Notes: a model not told the origin generated them from the letters alone. A stretch of 64,000 bases of DNA from an uncultured Bacteroidales bacterium (GCA_903945175.1 CAJAUM010000113.1:1-64000), one strand, 5' to 3'; positions 40,122-50,702 are shown, counted from the stretch's first letter. Translations and numbers: made by a program.

Positions 40122-41558
40122 ATGAAAAGAATTGCAGGAATTTTGTTAATCGCAATGATTGGAGGAGCTGTTTCCCTTGGGCTTTATAAAGCATTTGAAA
40201 AGAAACAGGTTTCTTTTAATTCCCGACCGGATGGAATTCCGATCAGGCAGGTGAATTATAATCCGAGTGCAGCCTTTAATCAGCCTGATTTTGAGGCAGC
40301 GGCAGCTATTTCAGTTCACGCTGTGGTGCATATCAAATCTGAGTTTCAGAAAAAAAGCATGGTGTATGATGATTTCTTTGGCTTTTTCAATTTTGGCGGT
40401 CCCCAGCATCCGAAAGAGTATATTTCTCCTTATACAGCAATGGGATCAGGCGTAATTGTTTCTACAGATGGCTATATCGTTACCAACAACCATGTAGTGC
40501 AGGAAGCTACCAGCATCGTGGTCACCCTGAATGACAAGCGGGTATACAAGGGCACCGTCGTGGGCACTGATCCCAGCTCAGACCTTGCGCTGATAAAAAT
40601 TGATGAACAGGGGCTTCCGTTTCTGACCTACGGGAATTCAGATGAGGTTAAAATCGGAGAATGGGTACTGGCTGTCGGGAACCCATTCAACCTGACTTCA
40701 ACGGTTACCGCGGGGATCGTCAGCGCGAAAGCACGTAATATCAATATTCTTGGATCACAGGGAGCCATTGAATCATTTATTCAAACCGATGCTGCAGTTA
40801 ACTCGGGGAACAGTGGCGGTGCACTTGTGAATACCCGCGGAGAACTGATTGGCATCAATGCAGCCATTGCTTCCGGAAATGGCTATTATACAGGTTATTC
40901 TTTTGCTATACCTGTGAACATTGTGAAGAAGGTAGTTGGAGATCTGATGAAATTCGGGAAGATCCACCGTGCCTATCTTGGGATATTTTATCGTGAAATA
41001 GATGATCAGTTTGCCAAAGAGAAGGGTTTTACCGATCTCAGGGGGATTTATGTGGATGACGTGGTGGCGGGAGGCCCGGCAGTCGCAGCAGGGGTGAAAA
41101 GCGGGGATGTAATTATCAGAATTGACAACCTGCCTGTGAATGGGAAGGCTGAATTGATGGAGTTGATAGGCCAAAAGAATCCCGGTGATAAGGTGGTTTT
41201 GATTATCAGCCGTTCGGGAAAAGAATATGAAATGGCGCTGACCATGCAGAACGAAGAGGCCAGGACAGCTAACATGAAAGATGATAAGATCATTTTGCAG
41301 GGCGCCGCATTCCAGCCTCTTTCAGATGAAGAGAAGGCTAAATTCAATATTGATTATGGCTTTAGGATCGCATCGATTGGAAATGGAAAGCTTAAAAGTG
41401 CAGGTATCAGCACCGGATTTATCGTCCTTTATGTTGATCGCAAACCATTGCGGACAATCCAGGATTTAAAGGAATCGCTTGCGAATCACCAGGGAGGTGT
41501 GCTGATTGAAGGCGTTTATCCCAATGGGTTGCGGGCCTATTATGGAATAGGATTATGA
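40122..41558 (+). CDS. HtrA/Do-like serine protease with PDZ domains
   Basis: [28 protein letters not shown] catalytic motifs, then a PDZ region. Confidence 0.93.
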   Translation: MKRIAGILLIAMIGGAVSLGLYKAFEKKQVSFNSRPDGIPIRQVNYNPSAAFNQPDFEAAAAISVHAVVHIKSEFQKKSMVYDDFFGFFNFGGPQHPKEYISPYTAMGSGVIVSTDGYIVTNNHVVQEATSIVVTLNDKRVYKGTVVGTDPSSDLALIKIDEQGLPFLTYGNSDEVKIGEWVLAVGNPFNLTSTVTAGIVSAKARNINILGSQGAIESFIQTDAAVNSGNSGGALVNTRGELIGINAAIASGNGYYTGYSFAIPVNIVKKVVGDLMKFGKIHRAYLGIFYREIDDQFAKEKGFTDLRGIYVDDVVAGGPAVAAGVKSGDVIIRIDNLPVNGKAELMELIGQKNPGDKVVLIISRSGKEYEMALTMQNEEARTANMKDDKIILQGAAFQPLSDEEKAKFNIDYGFRIASIGNGKLKSAGISTGFIVLYVDRKPLRTIQDLKESLANHQGGVLIEGVYPNGLRAYYGIGL

Positions 41559-42418
41559 GACAGTTAAAAATTTCGAAATCAATTACCAACCGCGAAACTG
41601 CTTCGCTTGACAGGTATCTTGCTGATATCGGCAGGGAAGACCTGATCACGGCAGAGGAGGAGGTTTTGCTTGCCCAACGGATCAAGCTGGGCGATCAGGA
41701 GGCGCTGGAAAAAATTTGCAAAGCCAATCTGCGTTTTGTCGTTTCTGTTGCAAAGCAGTACCAGAACCAGGGGCTTGGTTTGCCCGATCTCATCAATGAA
41801 GGCAATGTGGGACTGATTAAAGCGGCGCATCGTTTTGATGAGACCAGGGGTTTTAAGTTTATCTCTTACGCGGTATGGTGGATCCGTCAATCGATTCTGC
41901 TGGCCCTGGCAGAACAATCGCGGATTGTACGACTTCCGCTGAACCAGGTCGGAGCGCTGAGTAAAATGTCGAAAGCCACCATTAAATTGGAACAGCGCTT
42001 TGAGCGTCCCCCGTCGAACAGTGAACTGGCTATCGAAATGGAAATTCCAGAATCCAAGGTCCTTGAAGCCCAGCGGATGTCGAGCCGCATCGTGTCGATG
42101 GATGCGCCCATTGACCAGGATGAAGAGACCAAACTGGTGGATGTCTTTGTGAATGAAGATTCACCAGGAACTGACGAAAACTTGATCAGGGAATCACTTG
42201 CGAAGGAGGTACAACGCTCTTTATCAACACTTGCGGAAAAAGAACGTGAAATCATCAACATGTTTTACGGAATAGGGGTGCCCCACAGTTATACACTTGA
42301 TGAAATTGGTTCCATTTTTGACCTGACCCGTGAAAGGGTCCGGCAGATCAAAGAAAAAGCGCTGCGCAGGCTGAAACACTCTTCACGGAGCAAGTTATTA
42401 AAAGCCTATCTGGGATGA
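41555..42418 (+). CDS. rpoD: RNA polymerase primary sigma factor (RpoD/SigA family)
   Basis: [39 protein letters not shown] (region 2) and [30 protein letters not shown] (region 4). Confidence 0.93.
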   Translation: MRQLKISKSITNRETASLDRYLADIGREDLITAEEEVLLAQRIKLGDQEALEKICKANLRFVVSVAKQYQNQGLGLPDLINEGNVGLIKAAHRFDETRGFKFISYAVWWIRQSILLALAEQSRIVRLPLNQVGALSKMSKATIKLEQRFERPPSNSELAIEMEIPESKVLEAQRMSSRIVSMDAPIDQDEETKLVDVFVNEDSPGTDENLIRESLAKEVQRSLSTLAEKEREIINMFYGIGVPHSYTLDEIGSIFDLTRERVRQIKEKALRRLKHSSRSKLLKAYLG

Positions 42419-42905
42419 CCTGTTGTTAACAGCTTGTTGATAAAAGAAATAAAAATAATGGCGCCAAACATTTCAGGTTGATTTTTTTTGTATTTTTGCA
42501 TCTGTTAAAAATTTATCAATACGTGATCCTCCGCCGCCGAAATAATGTAATTCTTTTACTCTGCTTTCAGGCCATGGCCGTTGCAATTATCTGCTTCGGA
42601 TCACTGATTAATTTTCACCAGTATAAAATTTGGGGTAAGCCATTGATCCCCAATTTTATTGGGTATAAGCGGGATGTGGAAAAAATTTCCAAGACATTGT
42701 CCTTCTCGAAATTTTCTTGTGATAACCAGTGTATTATCAAGGATTTTCAGGGTGGTGATTTCGATTTTCCAATCGACATGCCACGCCTGCAATACAGACC
42801 TGGGTCTGTTATTTTACTTGCCCTCTTCGAATCAAAACCGGTATCAAACCGGGTTTCCCCTGTTGGCCTTCGCGGTCCTCCGATTTCCTGAAAATCTACC
42901 GGTAA

Positions 42906-42971
42906 ACTGTGAAACACAGTATGGGTGAATTTATAAATTCACTAGTACCGCTGTTATCAAATTATTGATAA
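42906..42971. promoter_or_regulatory. Cluster of three inverted repeats upstream of HmuY/TonB-receptor operon
   Basis: ACTGTG-AAA-CACAGT (42906-42920), GTGAATTTATAAATTCAC perfect 18-bp palindrome (42925-42942), TTATCAA-ATTA-TTGATAA (42954-42971). Confidence 0.5.
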
Positions 42972-43031
42972 AACGTTAACAGTTCGTTTGATTACCCTGT
43001 ACCAAACAAAATCCAAAAAAAAAATAGTATC

Positions 43032-44312
43032 ATGAAAAGCGTATTTACAACTTTTTCAATCAGTCTTTTAGTTTTCATTCTCTTGCAATTCTCACAAACT
43101 GCAGATGCTCAGGGAACCATGGTTTCAGATTCGATTGTTATGTCAGCCGGTTACGCAAATGAGGTTTATTACAATCTGGATGGGGGAGAAATCCAGACAT
43201 CACCCCGCAACCAATGGGATATTGCCTTCAGGACAAAAAAATTGAGCTCCTCAATTCTCACCAATGACGGTTCCGGCGTTGTTTTGTATACTTATCCGAA
43301 AGCAGATACGACTGGCTGGTCAACGATTGATACAAGTGGATTGTCGGCATGGACACCCATGTTCAACGATCCAACTGATTGGGAAAACGGCGCTTTTTCT
43401 CGCAATGCCACCGGACATCCCGATTATGGCTGGGGAAAATACAATGATGTAACCCACAACCTGGTCGGAGATTCTGTTTTTATAATCAAGCTGCGTGATG
43501 GGAGTTTCAAGAAACTCTGGATAGTCAGAAAATATTCTTCTCTGGATACCTATTTTTTTCGGTATGCAAACATTGACGGAACAAATGAACTCTCCTTATC
43601 CTGTAACCTGGACGGTTTAACAGATAAGGATTTTATTGGTTTTTCATTTGAAACCAATCTGCTGGTAACCTATGAACCAGCTTCCCTTTCGTGGGATATC
43701 GTATTTACAAAATATATCTCCATCCAGCCAAATGGAACTCCCTACCCAGTGATTGGCATTCTGAGCAACCAAGGGGTCTCAACCAAGAAATTTCATCCTG
43801 TCCCTCTCTCATATAATGACTTTGGCGTGGGGAGCTGGGATTCGACACGATCATCCATCGGCTGGGACTGGAAGGTGTTTGATAACAATACCTTTGCCTA
43901 TAAGATTGCCGATTCAACAGTCTATTTCGTGAAAACCACAAGTGGAGATATTTATAAACTCTGCTTTACTGCCTTTTCCGGCAGCACCAAGGGCATCGTG
44001 AAATTTGACCGTATAAAGGCCGCAGGCGCCGGGATGGAAGAACCAAACCCAAATGATATTCAATTGAATGTTTATCCGAATCCTGCCATCGACAGGATCA
44101 ATATACATGTGACCGGTGTTACCGGTAAAGACCTTACGTTTACGCTTACAGATCTGACAGGCCGACAACTCCGTGCAGATCGTCCGGGACGCAAGGCTGA
44201 TGGGCTTAATGCTTATTCAATGGATGTAACCGGGGTGCAACCCGGGGTTTATTTTGTGACCGTTTCCAACGCAGCAACGAAAACGGTAACCAAAGTAATA
44301 ATCACCCGTTAG
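43032..44312 (+). CDS. HmuY-like protein with T9SS sorting domain
   Basis: VYYNLDGGEIQTSPRNQWDIAFRTKKLSSSILTNDGSGVVLY is HmuY-like; C-terminal LNVYPNPAIDRINI...GVYFVTVSNAATKTVTKVIITR sorting domain. Confidence 0.82.
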   Translation: MKSVFTTFSISLLVFILLQFSQTADAQGTMVSDSIVMSAGYANEVYYNLDGGEIQTSPRNQWDIAFRTKKLSSSILTNDGSGVVLYTYPKADTTGWSTIDTSGLSAWTPMFNDPTDWENGAFSRNATGHPDYGWGKYNDVTHNLVGDSVFIIKLRDGSFKKLWIVRKYSSLDTYFFRYANIDGTNELSLSCNLDGLTDKDFIGFSFETNLLVTYEPASLSWDIVFTKYISIQPNGTPYPVIGILSNQGVSTKKFHPVPLSYNDFGVGSWDSTRSSIGWDWKVFDNNTFAYKIADSTVYFVKTTSGDIYKLCFTAFSGSTKGIVKFDRIKAAGAGMEEPNPNDIQLNVYPNPAIDRINIHVTGVTGKDLTFTLTDLTGRQLRADRPGRKADGLNAYSMDVTGVQPGVYFVTVSNAATKTVTKVIITR

Positions 44313-44314
44313 GC

Positions 44315-46543
44315 ATGATTAAAGGCCCATTCAGCCTCCTTATCGGACTATTAAGTCTTTTGGCCGTGGCCCCTGGTTACGGCCAAAAGGCTTTTATAAA
44401 GGTTATTGATCAGAAAAGCCATGAACCGGTCGCCTTCGCGCATGTCTGCTTTGAAGGGCTGACCTCAGGTTCTGCAAAATACAGCCTCACCTCCATCGAA
44501 GGCACCGTGGCGAACGAGGTGAAGGAAATTTCAAAAATGGCCATCAGCTATATGGGTTTTGCAACCTATGCCGATACCATCCGCCCCGGGCAATCCATTG
44601 AAATCCAGCTGCGCCCGAAGGTGCTGAGCATGGATGAAGTGGTTGTTACCGCACAATACACCCCTGAGCGGGCCGACAAATCAATCTACAAGGTTGAGGT
44701 GATCAATGCCCGGCAGATCGACCAGAAGGCGGCTACCAACATGGCCGATCTGCTCAAGGACCAGACGACCATGCGGGTAACCCAGGACGGGGTGCTGGGC
44801 ACAAGCCTTCGCATCCAGGGCATGTCGGGTGAAAATGTCAAATTCCTGCAGGACGGGGTTCCCCTGATCGGCCGGATGAACGGCAATTTCGACCTGAACC
44901 AGATCAACCTGTTCAATGTTGACCATGTCGAGGTGATCGAAGGCCCCATGTCCGTTATCTATGGCAGCAATGCACTGGCAGGTGTCATCAATATCATCAC
45001 GAAGGAGAACAAGTCCTCACTGCTGAATGCAACTGCCAATGCCTATACCGAATCGGTCGGGGTTTACAACTTCGACGCTGCGGTGTCTGTCAATCATAAA
45101 AAACACGGTTTTTCGCTCGATGGCGGTCGGAATTTTTTCGGGGGGTATTCACCGGTGGATACCAGCCGGATCCAGACCTTCAAGCCACGCCGCCAGTATT
45201 TCTTTGATGGTTACTATGTTTTTACATCCAATGTGTTGAAATTCAAGGTGAGTGGTGACTATTTCAATGAACTGCTGATTGACAAGGGTCCGTTTGTTGA
45301 CCGCTACAATGAGACAGCCTTTGATAATAATTTCACAACAATCAGGTATTCTGGGCGTGCCGATGCCTCCATCAAACTGCCGAAGAGCCATTTTATTAAC
45401 CTGCTAGGTTCATGGTCGGGCTATACCCGTGTACGCGAGACTGTTTTCAAGAACCTGACCACCCTTTCTGAAAATATTGTTCCGCAGTCGTGGGCGCAGG
45501 ATACAACCACCATCAATAACCTGATTGCGCGCGGCACATTCGCCCGGAGCAATCCAGACCGGAAATTAAATTACCAGGCGGGATTCGACATCAGCATAGA
45601 GCGGGGTAAAGGGAAGAAAATTGAGGGTTATTCACAGGAAATCGGCGACTATGCTGCCTTTGTGAGTGTGAAGTGGGATCCTGTAACAAACCTGTCGATA
45701 CAGCCTGGACTGAGACTCATCTACAACACCAATTACAATGCACCGCTTGTTTATGCCCTGAGCGCCAAGTGGAATATCATTGAACCTCTGAATCTGCGGT
45801 TTTCCTATTCCCGCGGATTCCGGGCACCTTCGATCAAGGAACTTTACCTTGTTTTCATTGATGTCAACCATAATGTATTAGGCAACCCTGATCTCAAAGC
45901 CGAAAAATCAAATAATTTCAACCTCAACCTGAACTGGACGGTTGAAAAGGCAAAGGTGGCCTGGTCGATGGATGTGAGCGGCTTCTATAATTTCATTGAG
46001 AATGTCATCATGCTGGCGCAAACCGGAGGCAGTCTTGAATATAGCTATGAAAATGTCAGCCGGTACAAGAGCTCCGGTGTTCAGATAGGTTGTTCCTATT
46101 CTGTGTATCCTGCATTCAAGATGCAGGTTGGAATAGCGGAAACAGGCATCACGGGCAGTCCCGATGTTGATCTTCCCTATGATACCTTTAAATGGTCAAC
46201 GGAGGTAACGGTCAGTCCTTCCTATCGGTTCATAAAGCCCGATGTGACGCTGTCTCTTTATTATAAATACTCAGGATCTGCACCTCAGCTGATGTTCGAT
46301 GAACAGGTATTGACCTGGGGTTGGGTAGATCCCTACAACACCTTGGATTTTACAGCAAGCAAGGGTTTTTGGAACGGGCGGATACGATTGTCGGGCGGGG
46401 TCAAGAATATTTTCAACACCACCACGGTGCCTTCAACCGGGGGAAACGGGGGTGCGCACAGCGGCGGCAGCGGGAACACGAATGTGGGGTGGGGACGTAC
46501 GGCTTTTCTGAAATTGTCGGTTCAATTTAACAAATACAAGTGA
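44315..46543 (+). CDS. TonB-dependent receptor (HmuR-like position)
   Basis: MDEVVVTAQ, plug domain VKFLQDGVPL...VEVIEGPMSVIYGSNALAGVINIITK, beta-barrel RFSYSRGFRAPSIKELY. Confidence 0.93.
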   Translation: MIKGPFSLLIGLLSLLAVAPGYGQKAFIKVIDQKSHEPVAFAHVCFEGLTSGSAKYSLTSIEGTVANEVKEISKMAISYMGFATYADTIRPGQSIEIQLRPKVLSMDEVVVTAQYTPERADKSIYKVEVINARQIDQKAATNMADLLKDQTTMRVTQDGVLGTSLRIQGMSGENVKFLQDGVPLIGRMNGNFDLNQINLFNVDHVEVIEGPMSVIYGSNALAGVINIITKENKSSLLNATANAYTESVGVYNFDAAVSVNHKKHGFSLDGGRNFFGGYSPVDTSRIQTFKPRRQYFFDGYYVFTSNVLKFKVSGDYFNELLIDKGPFVDRYNETAFDNNFTTIRYSGRADASIKLPKSHFINLLGSWSGYTRVRETVFKNLTTLSENIVPQSWAQDTTTINNLIARGTFARSNPDRKLNYQAGFDISIERGKGKKIEGYSQEIGDYAAFVSVKWDPVTNLSIQPGLRLIYNTNYNAPLVYALSAKWNIIEPLNLRFSYSRGFRAPSIKELYLVFIDVNHNVLGNPDLKAEKSNNFNLNLNWTVEKAKVAWSMDVSGFYNFIENVIMLAQTGGSLEYSYENVSRYKSSGVQIGCSYSVYPAFKMQVGIAETGITGSPDVDLPYDTFKWSTEVTVSPSYRFIKPDVTLSLYYKYSGSAPQLMFDEQVLTWGWVDPYNTLDFTASKGFWNGRIRLSGGVKNIFNTTTVPSTGGNGGAHSGGSGNTNVGWGRTAFLKLSVQFNKYK

Positions 46544-47544
46544 TGCGCAGAACGTTGTTCTTTTTCCTTTTACTCCTGGCTGTTTCACTTTCGTCCTGTT
46601 TCAAGGAGGATGAAATGGTCACGCCACATCCGGTCGGGGATTTGCAGACCGATACCATTTCGCTGACTGAAAATTACCTTTACCAGGTATATTTCAGCCT
46701 GGATTCGGGTAAAACGGTAAGTTCAAATGTGAGGACGCAGATTGACCTGGGTTTCGACTGCAGTCCGGGTGGCTGGCAGGTGATCCTCAATACCAGTGAT
46801 TTTATGAAAGTCGCTGACCTGGGGGAGGTTGTTTTTGGCCAGACTTATGATACGGCCGGGCTGAAACTCAGCTTTGACAAGTCGGACGGAAACCCCGATT
46901 CCAATGCTGTTGGCAGGTGGTTTACCGTTTCGGGCAGCGACACTGTTTCGAATCATCACGTGTATGCCGTCAGCCGTGGTCTCGATGAGTTGGGGAACCC
47001 GCTGGGTCTGTACCAGGTGATTTTCGACAGCCTCAGTCATGGAAAGTATTTCTTCCGGTATGCCCCGCTGAGCGGAGGTTCCGGATCAGCCGGAGTTGTT
47101 GCAAAGTTACCGGGGACCCATTTCGTCTACTTCAGCCTAAAAACAGGGACGGTCGTCACGGCTGAACCTCCATTTCAGACGTATGATCTTTTGTTCACCC
47201 AGTACACCACCCTGCTGTTTACGGATGAAGGCATTCCATATCCTTACCTGGTCACGGGCGTGCTGTTGAACAGGAAACTGGTCCAGGTTGCCATGGATTC
47301 GGTTACTGATTTCTCCGCCATCACGCGCGATCAGGCCAGGCTGATGACCTATTCATCCGCCCTCGATGCCATTGGCTGGGAATGGAAATTGTACAATTTC
47401 ACCACCGGGGTATATACGATCAGGCCAAATCTGAATTATGTCATCCGGGGGATCTCCGGCTTTTATTTTAAACTGAGGTTCTCCGGCTTTTACAACAAGG
47501 ACGGGCTGAAGGGCTATCCCGTGATTGAATATCAGCAGTTATAG
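46540..47544 (+). CDS. HmuY-like lipoprotein
   Basis: Lipobox LAVSLSSCFKED; HmuY-like YLYQVYFSLDSGKTVSSNVRTQIDLGFDC. Confidence 0.75.
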   Translation: MMRRTLFFFLLLLAVSLSSCFKEDEMVTPHPVGDLQTDTISLTENYLYQVYFSLDSGKTVSSNVRTQIDLGFDCSPGGWQVILNTSDFMKVADLGEVVFGQTYDTAGLKLSFDKSDGNPDSNAVGRWFTVSGSDTVSNHHVYAVSRGLDELGNPLGLYQVIFDSLSHGKYFFRYAPLSGGSGSAGVVAKLPGTHFVYFSLKTGTVVTAEPPFQTYDLLFTQYTTLLFTDEGIPYPYLVTGVLLNRKLVQVAMDSVTDFSAITRDQARLMTYSSALDAIGWEWKLYNFTTGVYTIRPNLNYVIRGISGFYFKLRFSGFYNKDGLKGYPVIEYQQL

Positions 47545-47548
47545 CAGT

Positions 47549-49885
47549 TTACAGTTTCTTTTCATAGATATCAAAGGGAACCAGCAGTCCGAACGTTACA
47601 TTCCATCCGGGATTATACACCCCAACCTCCTTCAGCCTGCTCAGGTGATCGAAATACTGCGTGTTGGTCAGGTTGCTGCCCGAGATGAACAGGGTGCACC
47701 ATTGCTTTCCGATGCGAAGTTTTGTGCCTGCCGAAGCATCAAGCAGGAAATACCCTGGTGTTGCGGTTTCAAAGTTGTCGATACGGTTTTGTGAAGCATG
47801 GAATTGTCCGCCGATTTCCAGGTACGGGGCTGACATGATGCTGGTTTTCGCGGTGCTGAAAGTCCACCTTAACTTATGAACGGTATGCAGGGCCGGAATG
47901 AACGGAAGCGGTGTCGCCGTTGATTCATTGGTGCCCAGCACAAAATCGATGCTGTTTTCGAAGTGCAGCGGATCAATCAGGTGGAAGTCGGCTTCAAGCT
48001 CGAAGCCCCTGAGCGAAGAGTTGCCCTGGACAAAGCGGTATACCTGGCAGGTTTTCCCTTCAATGACCCTGGTTTCCCCATTGATGTTGCGCTGATAGAT
48101 ATAATTGAAAATGTAGTTGTAATATCCGCTGAAGGTAATGCTGAGCCAGCGCCAGCCGGCTGAGATCTCCCCGTCGACCTGGATGCTGTTCTCTGATTTG
48201 AGGAGGGGATTCCCGATTTCATACCTGAAGGTCCCGGGATGAACACCATTGGATCCAAGTTCTGCAATATTGGGGGCACGAAAGCCCGATCCCAGGTTAA
48301 ACTTGAAATTAAAAACGTCTGATGCCGCATAGGTGAAACCCGAAGAGCCGCTGAAAGCAGAGAAGGTGCTGCTGAAACCCGGAAAGACCGTATCACCGGC
48401 CGGCGCCGGGTGACCCAGCGTGTCGAGGTAAAGCGATCTTCCATTCAACCACCGTATATCATGGCGAAGGCCGGCATTCAGGGTCCATTTTTTCCACGAC
48501 TTCTTTGCATAGATGAAAAGGCCGAAATCCTGCAGATTGTAGGCAGGAACCAGGTATTCCTCCCCTAGGTTTGTGTTTGACTGTGTCATCCCCGATGCAC
48601 CTGCAACCATTTCAATCTCGCCGGGAAACAACCGGGTGTACTTGCCGTCGTAAGTCCAGGTGTCGAGGTGCATGAACAGCGAAGGGGATTCGCGGCTGTC
48701 TTCAAATTCCCGCCGGTCATTATCCTGGTAGCCAAGGTTTACCCGCAACTGGTTGTCCCCGAAAATAAAGTTCGAAACAGAGGTGACCTTGTTGTGCCGC
48801 ACGTTCTGGAAAGGCAGTTCAGGAATGCGGCTCCGGGCTTCGGAGGATGAAACTATTTCCCCGTTCATGTTGATAAATTCCTCCGAAATGCTGTCCCTTG
48901 CACCGTCAACCATCCCAATATTGGCATCGTACCGGCTGTAGTGCAGGTGTGAATAACCCCATTTTTTGTTTAATCCAAGCATGGCGCTGTAATTCAGTTC
49001 GTTAAAACACGAATTGTATACATATTCCGGCGGCGATCTGTAGGAGGCGGCATTCTTGTAACTGCCGCGGGCCCTCCAGGTGAAGCCGTTGTGATTTCCT
49101 TCAAGCATCAGGGTGCTGTTCGTCATCATGTTGTTGGTGGCGAACTGGCTTGCCAGCTCCCCGCGGATGGTGTTCATGGGGGCATGGATGGGCTCGAGGA
49201 TGTTGATCACGCCGCCCATGGCATCGGAGCCGTAAAAGAGGCTGGCGGGGCCCTTCAGCACTTCGATGCGGTCGGCAGAGTACTGGTCGATTTCGATGCC
49301 ATGTTCATCTCCCCATTGCTGACCTTCCTGCCTTACTCCTTCGTTGAGGGTAACCACGTGGTTATAGCTGAGTCCGCGGATGACCGGCTTTGAAACATCT
49401 CCGCCGGTGGTGATTTCCGAGAGACCAGGCACAGAAGAAATTGCATCGATGATGTTGGTCGAAGGAGTGGTGAGAAGCTGCGCTTTTCCGATGGGAGTGA
49501 TCGAGATGCTGCTTCGGTTGTTATCGGTGGAGATACCGCTGCCTGTAATGACCACCTCTCTGGATTCAATGGCTTTCTCGGAAAGCTGAAAATCGACGTT
49601 TTTCATGCTTTTCAAATCGACAAGGTTGGTTGCAGCCCCATAACCGATATAACTCGCCTGGATGATCAGGGTGCTTTTCGGAAGGTTGGTGAAGCGGTAC
49701 ACCCCGTCCTTATCGGCCGCCACACCTGTTTTCAGGTCGGGGATAAAGAGGGTGGCACCCGGCAGGGGACCGCCGGTAGCGGCATCGGTTACTTTACCGG
49801 TGAGGATGACCTGGCAAAACCCTTTTGTTGAGGTAAGTAACAGGAGAATTACAATGAGTGAAAATGGAAATGCTTTTCCCATCAT
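47549..49885 (-). CDS. TonB-dependent receptor
   Basis: Carboxypeptidase-like N-terminus GKVTDAATGGPLPGATLFI, plug KPVIRGLSYNHVVTLNEGVRQEGQQWGDEHGIEID, YGSDAMGGVINI. Confidence 0.93.
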   Translation of the reverse strand: MMGKAFPFSLIVILLLLTSTKGFCQVILTGKVTDAATGGPLPGATLFIPDLKTGVAADKDGVYRFTNLPKSTLIIQASYIGYGAATNLVDLKSMKNVDFQLSEKAIESREVVITGSGISTDNNRSSISITPIGKAQLLTTPSTNIIDAISSVPGLSEITTGGDVSKPVIRGLSYNHVVTLNEGVRQEGQQWGDEHGIEIDQYSADRIEVLKGPASLFYGSDAMGGVINILEPIHAPMNTIRGELASQFATNNMMTNSTLMLEGNHNGFTWRARGSYKNAASYRSPPEYVYNSCFNELNYSAMLGLNKKWGYSHLHYSRYDANIGMVDGARDSISEEFINMNGEIVSSSEARSRIPELPFQNVRHNKVTSVSNFIFGDNQLRVNLGYQDNDRREFEDSRESPSLFMHLDTWTYDGKYTRLFPGEIEMVAGASGMTQSNTNLGEEYLVPAYNLQDFGLFIYAKKSWKKWTLNAGLRHDIRWLNGRSLYLDTLGHPAPAGDTVFPGFSSTFSAFSGSSGFTYAASDVFNFKFNLGSGFRAPNIAELGSNGVHPGTFRYEIGNPLLKSENSIQVDGEISAGWRWLSITFSGYYNYIFNYIYQRNINGETRVIEGKTCQVYRFVQGNSSLRGFELEADFHLIDPLHFENSIDFVLGTNESTATPLPFIPALHTVHKLRWTFSTAKTSIMSAPYLEIGGQFHASQNRIDNFETATPGYFLLDASAGTKLRIGKQWCTLFISGSNLTNTQYFDHLSRLKEVGVYNPGWNVTFGLLVPFDIYEKKL

Positions 49886-50017
49886 GATGAATTTTTATAA
49901 TTCAGAAATTGGATGATAAGTCTGGTGTGGCGCATGATGGCCATGAAACCTGAAGAATACCGTTATACACGATGAATCGTGAAGCGTTAAGCTAACGAAG
50001 CGGTATCGGGGAGGTGA

Positions 50018-50341
50018 CTATGAAATTTGTTCTTCCGGCGGAGCCCTCAGATCAGTGTAAAGGATTCTTGCAAGGGCCGGACTTTCAGGAGGCAGTATCC
50101 ACCTCGGAAATCGCTCCCCCTCAATGACAGCCAGCTCCACAGGGTCCTGTGATGTATATACTTTTCCTTCAATCTGCAGCATTTTACAATGGACATGCCG
50201 TGGTCCAACCGAAGCGCTGTTGTGATGGATGCAGTTTGTATCCTCATGTCCATGGAACTCATGGATCAGTGCAGATGGTGTGATGATGTAACCAAAAATG
50301 GCTATGAGTATCCGGGAAGCGTATTTTTTCATCTTCGACAT
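50018..50341 (-). CDS. Small His-rich membrane/exported protein
   Basis: Hydrophobic N-terminus then HEFHGHEDTNCIHHNSASVGPRHVHCKM; directly upstream of a TonB receptor gene on the same strand. Confidence 0.6.
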   Translation of the reverse strand: MSKMKKYASRILIAIFGYIITPSALIHEFHGHEDTNCIHHNSASVGPRHVHCKMLQIEGKVYTSQDPVELAVIEGERFPRWILPPESPALARILYTDLRAPPEEQIS

Positions 50342-50433
50342 CGCTGCAAAGATAGTGAAGCAAATTAATATACAGGATTACGGTATCATGAATACCGGCA
50401 TTGCCCATTCAATCTCATGGAAAATATGAATAA

Positions 50434-50667
50434 AACGCTAAACAATCTGATCCGGGGAGGTTTCACAGGAGCAGTCAGGCGGAGGAGTCGCTGCGGTTAA
50501 GCAGCCAGAAATGGGAAGCTGTCATTTCCACTTCGCCGGATGGAATCGGAATGGTTTCTATCGACGGAATGATGGCCTATGATGCAGGTTGCAGCGATTA
50601 TATTGCCAAGCCGACCAGCCAGGAGGAGATGCTGGACAAACTCAGGAAATACGGGGTCGGGAAATGA
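50434..50667 (+). pseudogene. Remnant of a PAS/REC sensor protein (hybrid kinase) with internal deletion
   Basis: Open frame reads SSQAEESLRLSSQKWEAVISTSPDGIGMVSIDGM (PAS start-like) joined to MAYDAGCSDYIAKPTSQEEMLDKLRKYGVGK* (receiver-domain end-like). Absent from the ORF track. Confidence 0.65.
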
Positions 50668-50702
50668 ACCTCATCCCCGGCACATTTTCAACATGATCAC
50701 TG

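Noticed and set aside
42478-42891. 137-aa + strand ORF between the sigma factor and HmuY genes
   Set aside because: No recognised motif or convincing start context; the region may be non-coding or regulatory. Not supported as a CDS.
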